NCBI GenBank assembly: GCA_005765155.1
Contig: VCCP01000005.1
Span: forward strand, 1,674,001-1,738,000
Direction of reading: 5' to 3'
Source: Zelopaecilomyces penicillatus
Lineage: Eukaryota; Ascomycota; Sordariomycetes; Hypocreales; Pseudodiploosporaceae
Length of the DNA stretch: 64,000 bases
The notes beneath the pieces were generated by a model. It had not been told where the DNA came from. It saw only the letters and a program-made list of their open reading frames with translations, and ran no database searches. Positions within the stretch are counted from its first letter, which is position 1. Every line of letters starts with the position of its first letter. A program made the translations under genes and the position numbers. Positions 57,383-64,000 of the stretch are shown in pieces.

Positions 57383-58769
57383 ATGTTCGAAAATCTTTGC
57401 ACACTGCCGCTCCAGGCAGACGTGTTCACAACGGCACTCCATCCTACCGAGCCGTTGCTCACAGTTGGCCTCTCCAATGGCCACGTCGAGACGTTTCGAT
57501 TGCCGCCCAGCATTTCCTCGGACGACAGCGCAGATGGCGACACCAGCGTACTAAGCGATGGCAAGGGCATGGTGGACTCGGTGTGGAAAACTAGAAGACA
57601 CAAGGGAAGCTGTCGCTGCTTGGCTTACTCCCATGATGGAGCAGGTATGCAAAAACTATATACCTGGCTTGGATGAGAGAATGGGAGCCATTATGAACAG
57701 CGCAATGCTAACGGCGCAAAACTTTATAGCTGTGTACTCTGCTGGTACCGATTCTGTGGTCAAGCACTTCGATCCCATGTCCGGCCGAGTTGCCTCCAAG
57801 TTTGTGATTCCGAGCACAACGACCGTACCCGATGCTCCGACGATGCTCCATGTATTGAACCCCATGAGCCTGCTCTTGGCCACCGACTCCGGAGCGTTAC
57901 ATATCATTGATCTGCGCGACGGTGCGCCCGGGAAGAAGCCAGCACAAACGCACTTCCCCCATGCCGATTATGTCTCATCGATCATGCCTTTGCCAGCCAC
58001 AGAAGAAAGCACCAGCGGGTTTTCCAAGCAGTGGGTCAGTACTGGCGGCACCACACTTGCTGTCACAGACGTGCGAAGGGGTGTTCTAGTACGCAGCGAG
58101 GATCAAGAGGACGAGCTTCTAAGCGCATGCTTCATTCCAGGAGTTGGTCCAAAGAAAAATCGCAACAATGGTGTCGTTGCCGTTGGCTCTGGTAGTGGTG
58201 TTCTCACCATGTGGGACAGGGGGGCTTGGGATGACCAGCAAGAGCGAATCATTGTGGATGGCGGCAAGCAAGGAGGCGAGAGCATTGACGCTGTGGTTAT
58301 GGTTCCTGCCGAGATTTGCATGGGCAAGAAGGTGGTCTGCGGCATGGGCGATGGCAGCCTACGAGTTGTGGACTTGCTCAGAAGAGAGGTAGATGCTTCT
58401 CTCAACTTGAGGCATGACGATATGGAGGGTGTCGTCACTCTCGGTTTCGACACCGGAAACAGGCTTATCAGCGCTGGCGGCCGAACAGTTAAGGTATGGG
58501 AGGAGCTATCAGAACTTCAAGGTGGGGACAGCGAGCTCGACAGCGATAACTCGGACAACAATGACTCTGACGACTCTGATGACGACGAAATGGATAATGG
58601 GAATGAGCAAAAGGGAAAGCGGGCTGCAGACAGCGACAGTGATGACGATAGCAGTGAGGATGGAGTCGAGCAGATGAAGCAACGGGTCAAGAGACGAAAG
58701 GAACAACAAAGCATCAAGTTGGGACCCATGGGTGCTCATGGCGTTTTGGGATTTGATAACATGGATTAA
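57383..58769 (+). CDS. JIP5: WD-repeat protein JIP5 (ribosome biogenesis related)
   Basis: Two exons, 57383-57644 and 57730-58769, give 433 residues. The donor is GTATGC and the acceptor TAG, and the junction restores DGAAVYSAGTDSVVKHFD. The start MFENLCTLPLQADVFTTALHPTEPLLTVGLSNGHVETFRLP is the typical JIP5 first blade. WD-like blades continue (LAYSHDGA, VYSAGTDSVV, SVVGSGSGVLTMW, GMGDGSLRVVDL, SAGGRTVKVW), making a beta-propeller. The C-terminus is acidic Asp/Ser-rich, then basic KRRKEQQ, ending GVLGFDNMD, as in nucleolar homologs. Family knowledge links JIP5 to nucleolar pre-ribosome work. Confidence in family is high; role is by family only. Confidence 0.92.
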
Positions 58770-59187
58770 AGCAGTTTTTTCTCTGGGGCGTATTCCACCG
58801 TCAGAAGTAATAGTGTTACTACTTTGTGGAAAATTGATTTCTTTTGTATCTACGAAGAAGATGGGACTAGAGCATGGGGATGGGCATAACGGGAAGTAGA
58901 AAGGTTGTTGGAGCGATGTAGCTTGGTAAGATTAGATGACTTTGTAAAGAGAGATTTGTTATGAATATCGATTTCAATCCTGGCGTCAACCTAAGAAGCC
59001 ATAAAATTTAGGTCAAAATGAGTTAATAACACTTTGTCCAAGGTTGTTTGGTATGTATTGTTCATTATCTTCATTAATAGATGGAGCACTCAAAAAATCT
59101 CCTTATCAGCAAGCAGGTAATATGGTAGGCGAAAAAAAGCCTCCGAAAAAATCGCTCGTCATAAAAAGAAAAAGCCCAAATAGGCTG
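58770..59187. other. Convergent intergenic (JIP5 / CFEM receptor)
   Basis: 418 bp of shared 3' region with short A runs; no gene is seen. Confidence 0.5.
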
Positions 59188-60755
59188 CTATGAAGCATTT
59201 GACCTGGCGCTTTTCAAATCATGATGCTTCATGTCCACCAGCTGCACTTCGTCATTATCCCCATACTCCACAGTATAGGACTTTTGATATGCGATGTAAT
59301 TAGGGTCCAGATTAGGATGGTGATCGGTAGATCCTTGCAAAGACACGCTGTTTCCTAATGGCCGACTGGTCTTCCTGTTTTTGATTCGGCTTGCGTTACT
59401 TGCATAATTGGCGTATGGCTTCTGCGATGTTCCAGAGAGACGGGGAAAGAGACGGACCAGCCAGAGTCGCACCGAAGGCATGCAGACGCATATAATTCCC
59501 ACGTTAATCTCGACGGTGGACCAGATACCGATGTCGTAAAAGTCCCAGGTCGGGTTCGATGTGTGCGATCCAAACGTGAGAAGTGACTTCAAACGGAGAA
59601 TGCTAACCACCGTGACACTGTAACGCCGTTAGTAAACAGTAAATTCATCATCATGCCAAGGGTGAATGCATTGGCAGGTGAATAAATACTCACAAAGTAC
59701 CCACGCAAAACATCATTCCAACGCCGACTTTCCGTTTCCAGTCCAAGTTAAGAGCTTTGAGTTGCCACAGAGGAATGGCCAGCATCCAGCCATCCAGAGT
59801 AATGCTGATTGCAGCATTGGACCAGGCGATTCCGTTGATGTTCAAGCACCTGCCCTGGTGCTCGCCGTCCCACATTACCCAATAGTGCTTTATAGGAGTG
59901 CACTGAAATACGGCCAAAACGACGAAACAAACGCCAAAGAGAAGATTGAACGCAACGGTGCCCCAAAGTAACCGACGCACGTTGCCAGACGGGAAGATGC
60001 GCATGTAGAAAAACAACAAGGCCATTTTCAACATGCAAACCTCGGCAAAATATAATATCTCCATGATAAAAAAGTATCGACTGAACCTCGTGATCTCAAA
60101 GGGACGCAACGTCCAGATATCGCGGCCGAGGCCGTTATTCGTCACGCCGCAAGCATTGATCACGGTGTCTGGCACGCCGCTGACGATCGCGAGGAGAGTA
60201 AACCAATCGTCCATTCCAAAGTCAAGCTTGGCGTAGAACTTGAAAGCGAAACGCTGGATGACGAAAAGAGCAGAAATGATTCCAAACGCGTTGGATATAT
60301 AAATATATTGCTGTGACCTGTTTCGGTAGGGTAGGTTACATGTCGTTGCAGTGACATTCAGTGCCACTATACTGCCTTGTTAGTATATCTTATCTACATA
60401 CTGATGGGCTCTGAGGCTTTGTGGATTAGAATATTAGAATAGACTATACCTAAGGCCTCCTTGATAGTGCACTTGTCAGAGACACATGTTGACATGGATG
60501 CTTGTAGACTTTGGCTTGCACACATGCAAGCCTGGTCTGTTATGTTGCAAGTGGTGTTAGAAACTAGCTTGCTTAAGCAATTAACCTGAAGGCATCAGGG
60601 TCAGCAATGATTCTTTGCGAGAAACACAATGGCGGAAATTAGCATACAGCGCATTTTGGCATCTTGGTAAGTACATCAAGTGATGATGTGTCTTGTGCGA
60701 AGGCTTCTGGCAATACGGCCAACGCCAGCAGGGAGGTTGTCCATAGAAACTTCAT
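59188..60755 (-). CDS. CFEM-domain PTH11-type seven-helix receptor
   Basis: Four exons, 60755-60648, 60585-60450, 60366-59694 and 59617-59188, total 1347 nt, or 448 residues. Exon 1 encodes a signal peptide (MKFLWTTSLLALAVLPEAFA). The CFEM domain, a fungal eight-cysteine extracellular module, spans exons 1-3: KCA, then VNCLSKLVSNTTCNITDQ, ACMCASQ, STCVSDKCTIKEAL and ATTCNLPYR. Seven hydrophobic helices follow from about residue 100, with the PTH11-type WGMDDW-like LDFGMDDWFTLLAIVSGVP, the FRYFFIMEILYFAEVCMLK stretch and LLFGVCFVVLAVFQCTPI. The cytosolic tail is polar with basic residues. PTH11-like receptors sense surface or host cues in fungi (first in Magnaporthe). The early introns hide the CFEM part from simple reading. 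The ligand is unknown. Confidence 0.88.
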
Positions 60756-63700
60756 CGTGGCTTTTGTGAGGTAGTTCAACCTGCAACTCTCTCAAGTGAA
60801 GATAGTGTCGAGATCAACATAATATTGTAGACCCTGTTGACGAGAGGGGTGGCCGATGGCTCCTAGATATGGCTCATTGAACAAGGGCGATATGGGTGGC
60901 AGCAAGGAACCTCGAGAACACCAGGAGCTCAAAAAGCATAGGCTGGTAGCGTCGGCACAAAATGTGACTGAACGGTCTAGTGGGTGGCTTGATGTTGGGA
61001 GTCCAGGTGATGCCAAGTCTGTAAGCTGGGTTGAAGTTAGAGATGGAACGCCACCATAGGATGCCAAGTTCAGTAAAATGGATCGTCAAGTCCAGAGGGT
61101 TAGGGGTGTTATTTGAAGAGGGGGCCTGGCGTAGTTTGTTCGGGTCGTTGAGTTGGGAAGAGTTGAAGGAGAATCCGCGCGTTTTAGGACTAAGAGCAGA
61201 GGCGAATAGTTTTTGTCGTCTGCAGCCTTCCCCACCCCAAGTTTCTCGGAACAGGACTTTCCATCCGTTTCAATAGTCGAAGATCCTCTTTAGGTCATCG
61301 GGGCTGAAAAGAACACTAAAGAAACCCAGCACAAGTCTTGTTTCGAAGGAACATGCATGGTGTGGGTAACTGGGGGTTGGTTCGCAACCTTTCGTGCAGC
61401 TCTAGGCTGGGAGGTGGGCTCGACGAGATGAGAACAGCTCCGTGGTCCTCTCTGGGAAGTCTGGGACTATCGGCGTAGGCCACGCGCACTTGTTCGTTTG
61501 TGTGCCTGCTTTTTGGTTGTGGGTGGCAACTCGCGAGCAGCCAACTCGTCCTCTTCTTCTACTAGCTTCAGGAACAAGTTCCAATGGTTGGGCATGGCTC
61601 TGAAAGGGTTCGTCGCCAACTGTAGGCTGGTTGGTGGTGAAGGGAATCAATCCCTCGGCAGCGGGGCAAGCGTATCCACCACGGGAACCAGGGGGTTTCC
61701 GAATCTCATGCACTCGCTACTACTAGCCAGATGCTGGTAGAGGTAGGCACGCTTGTTTTGCTAGCAAATTGTTCACCGGGTGGCTCTCGTTTGGTTGACT
61801 GTACACGCGGTTAGAATGTAAACACGGACTGTTTCGCCCAGGATGCAAACACACCGTCGGTACTTGAGCTCTATAGCCCAGGAAAGATCATGATATGGCG
61901 ATGACGGGTACGACTGTAAGGTGAGCAGCCTATCGCCATGCATGAAAAATAACCCGTACCCGTGGGCGAGCACGAGTAGAATAGACATGATGTGCCTGAG
62001 TTGGGACCAGACCTGCAAGCCACTGATCCACCATCGGTCTCGGCTACGACTCTGCGCGGAAGCAGGTCGAGGTTTTTCTGCATCGTTCTTGGGGAAGATC
62101 GCCTTGCACCCAGCAAAAACACTACTATGTATATTGCTGCAGCCAGCGCTGTCGCGTGATTACAACCCCGTAGACCCGACCATAAATCGGGCTGCAGCGC
62201 TTGCAGCCGGATCGAGAAAGGGTCGCCGCACTCCGATCACCAATCAAGCTTTGGCCCGACCCTCAAAACTCCTGTGAGGCACAGTTGCGCCGTAGGGCTT
62301 TGTTAGACTCGGTGTGGCTTACCGGCCCAACGTCCACTTGTAGGATAGCGGGGGGCCATCACAGTCCGCCTAAATCGTCGAGAGATGGATGGGTGGAGGA
62401 ACATGAAAAGAGTAGGTGTTGCGCATCTCGGTTACGACTCGGGCAGTGTGAGCGAGCGGCCAGCTTTGGGTTTCGAATACGAGCGGTGGGGTTGGTTGAT
62501 GGTTGTTGGCTGGCAGGGTATTCGTTTGCCTCTAATGCACCTACGGATGACATGCTGTTGCATGTGAATTTGGACTTCCACGGATCTAGTCCAAGCTCGG
62601 AATTGACTCCATGGAGTGACTAATCCAAACAAAATTCAGACCAGAGATTTAGGTAATGAATGGGCTCTGCTGAAGGAATCGTAGACAAGCAGCTCAGGCC
62701 AACGTCCATCCTGAAGAGTCGCAGGACTAAGGTCTGTGGCCAAGGTGAACGGGAAGGTAAGACTTTGACGGTGGTGATTCATTTCCATCCAGCCAGCAGG
62801 AGCAAAGGATTCATCCGATCTTGAAATTACCGCAGAGCGGGATTATCGGATCCTGCCGGCCAGCTTGAGTGGATTGCGAAGGCTAAAAGTCGGTTAAATA
62901 GCGCTTGAGATGTGATTGGCTGTTTCCCGCGATTGGATATTCTCTTCTAGACTCTCACTCATCTTTCACCACTTTGCGAGAAGAGGACGATGCCTGGTAT
63001 CGAACAAACACTAAAGGCTGTATATACAGTCTGCGCACCTCCCAGCTGTCCAGTCCCTAATGTCCAGGCCACCCTAATGTTCAGGCCATGTTCCTTTATA
63101 TATCCTACCTATTCAATCAGTCTTTTCCCTCGCTAGCATACTGTTAGTTAGGTGTGTTATTTTACTTTTTCGTGAATATACATTTATTGGTCAACTAATT
63201 ATATTGGGTACAAGGAACGTGGAGATGTTGTGCAGGGTTAAGGTAAGACACAGGTGTGGAATTGTCATCAGATAACTAATATTGTGAGGGTGACATCTTG
63301 ATTCTTGACAGTTATTCTAGAACGACGTCACCTGTCTACTAATTACCACCATGATTAAGTTCACTGATTGCCAGATTAGCATACTGCTAATCAACCCGAG
63401 CGCGCGTGACAAGTGCGCTGACGCACCTAGATATGCATGAAAGCTGACATGCATGATATGATGCACAAGAGAGCATCATCTCCTTCTCCATGTTTTGTTC
63501 TTCAGCTCTTCCTCAAGCCGATTGATTGCAAACACTTCTTTATTTCTTCTCTTTTTTCCCTTATATGTCTTTACATAAGTTATCCTTCTTATTCTACTTC
63601 TTCCAACTGCCTTTCTCAATCGACACCAACAACGTCCAGCTATTTGATTCAACCGGACCACAAGCTCCGCATACCCATTCTCGGCCCCGCAGCCGTGCCG

Positions 63701-64000
63701 TTCGGACCCCATTAACGCCACCGATCTCCCCTCACCATCATTCCCCTTCATCATCGCGCACAACAGAACATCAAAACTTTTTATCTCTCTTCGTATTCCC
63801 CCGCAGTTTTCTCGGACAACTTCTGTTACACATCAGTTGATGTGGGAATACAGAGACGAAAAAGAGACAAAGTCCAATCTGAACAGAGCCTGGAGATAAA
63901 AAAATAAAACGGAACCACTCCTTACAGTGCAATGGCATAACCTAGGTGACGAGAACCAGTGGGAAGAAACCCATTTTCCCGCTTTGCGCAACGATCTTCT
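60756..64000. other. Right-edge intergenic region
   Basis: 3.2 kb with no gene I can support. The first part (60756-61100) is the receptor's 5' region. A minus-strand 91-codon frame at 60792-61067 sits just upstream of the receptor and could be an upstream ORF or chance. From about 63480 to 63620 the plus strand is C/T-rich, suggesting the leader of a gene beyond the right edge. The frames in 61000-62650 show no domain. Confidence 0.5.

Noticed and set aside
1..64000. tRNA, rRNA, CRISPR and transposon signals
   Set aside because: I looked for T-arm-type GGTTCGAATCC sequences, tandem spaced repeats, transposase or integrase motifs and long terminal repeats and found none that I can support by eye.

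Overview
This is a window of a filamentous ascomycete nuclear genome, most likely a Sordariomycete and probably Hypocreales-like. The lineage is judged from protein style and gene structure, not from a search. The genes are protein coding, mostly with short GT-AG introns (about 48-85 nt) and internal branch-point-like CTAAC/CTGAC motifs. Intergenic DNA is 0.4-3.6 kb and carries homopolymer runs and TAGGTA-type motifs. I see no rRNA, tRNA, CRISPR array, operon or intact transposon.

I support 19 genes. Left part (1-21 kb): an FAD-dependent monooxygenase (+); the mismatch-repair ATPase MSH6 (+, 4 exons); a large zinc-cluster-rich protein of unknown function (-, 4 exons); a divergent transaldolase (-, 6 exons); COX10 haem A pathway farnesyltransferase (+); and a Myb/SANT-like factor (-) with a long pyrimidine-rich leader.

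Middle (21-32 kb): a copper amine oxidase (-) ending in SHL, an APC-family choline/amine permease (+), and an aldehyde dehydrogenase (-) ending in SKL. Together they read as an uptake-oxidation-oxidation route for amines, with two enzymes carrying peroxisomal PTS1-like tails. This is the most coherent functional neighbourhood in the window.

Right part (32-64 kb): a small five-exon, beta-rich protein (-) that I do not recognise; the mRNA capping RNA 5'-triphosphatase (CET1 type, -) divergent from proteasome subunit RPN2 (+); mitochondrial sulfite oxidase (-); phosphopantetheine adenylyltransferase (-); a single-pass membrane protein (+); a secreted glycerophosphodiester phosphodiesterase (-); a secreted GH18 chitinase (-) divergent from the WD-repeat protein JIP5 (+); and a CFEM-domain PTH11-type receptor (-) whose CFEM domain is split over two short exons. 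The last 3.2 kb hold nothing I can call.

Most genes are housekeeping (DNA repair, capping, proteasome, haem, CoA, sulfite). The accessory-looking items are the amine module, the orphan small protein, the receptor, the chitinase and the FAD monooxygenase. Exon boundaries come from reading frame, splice consensus and family continuity; none is confirmed by transcripts.
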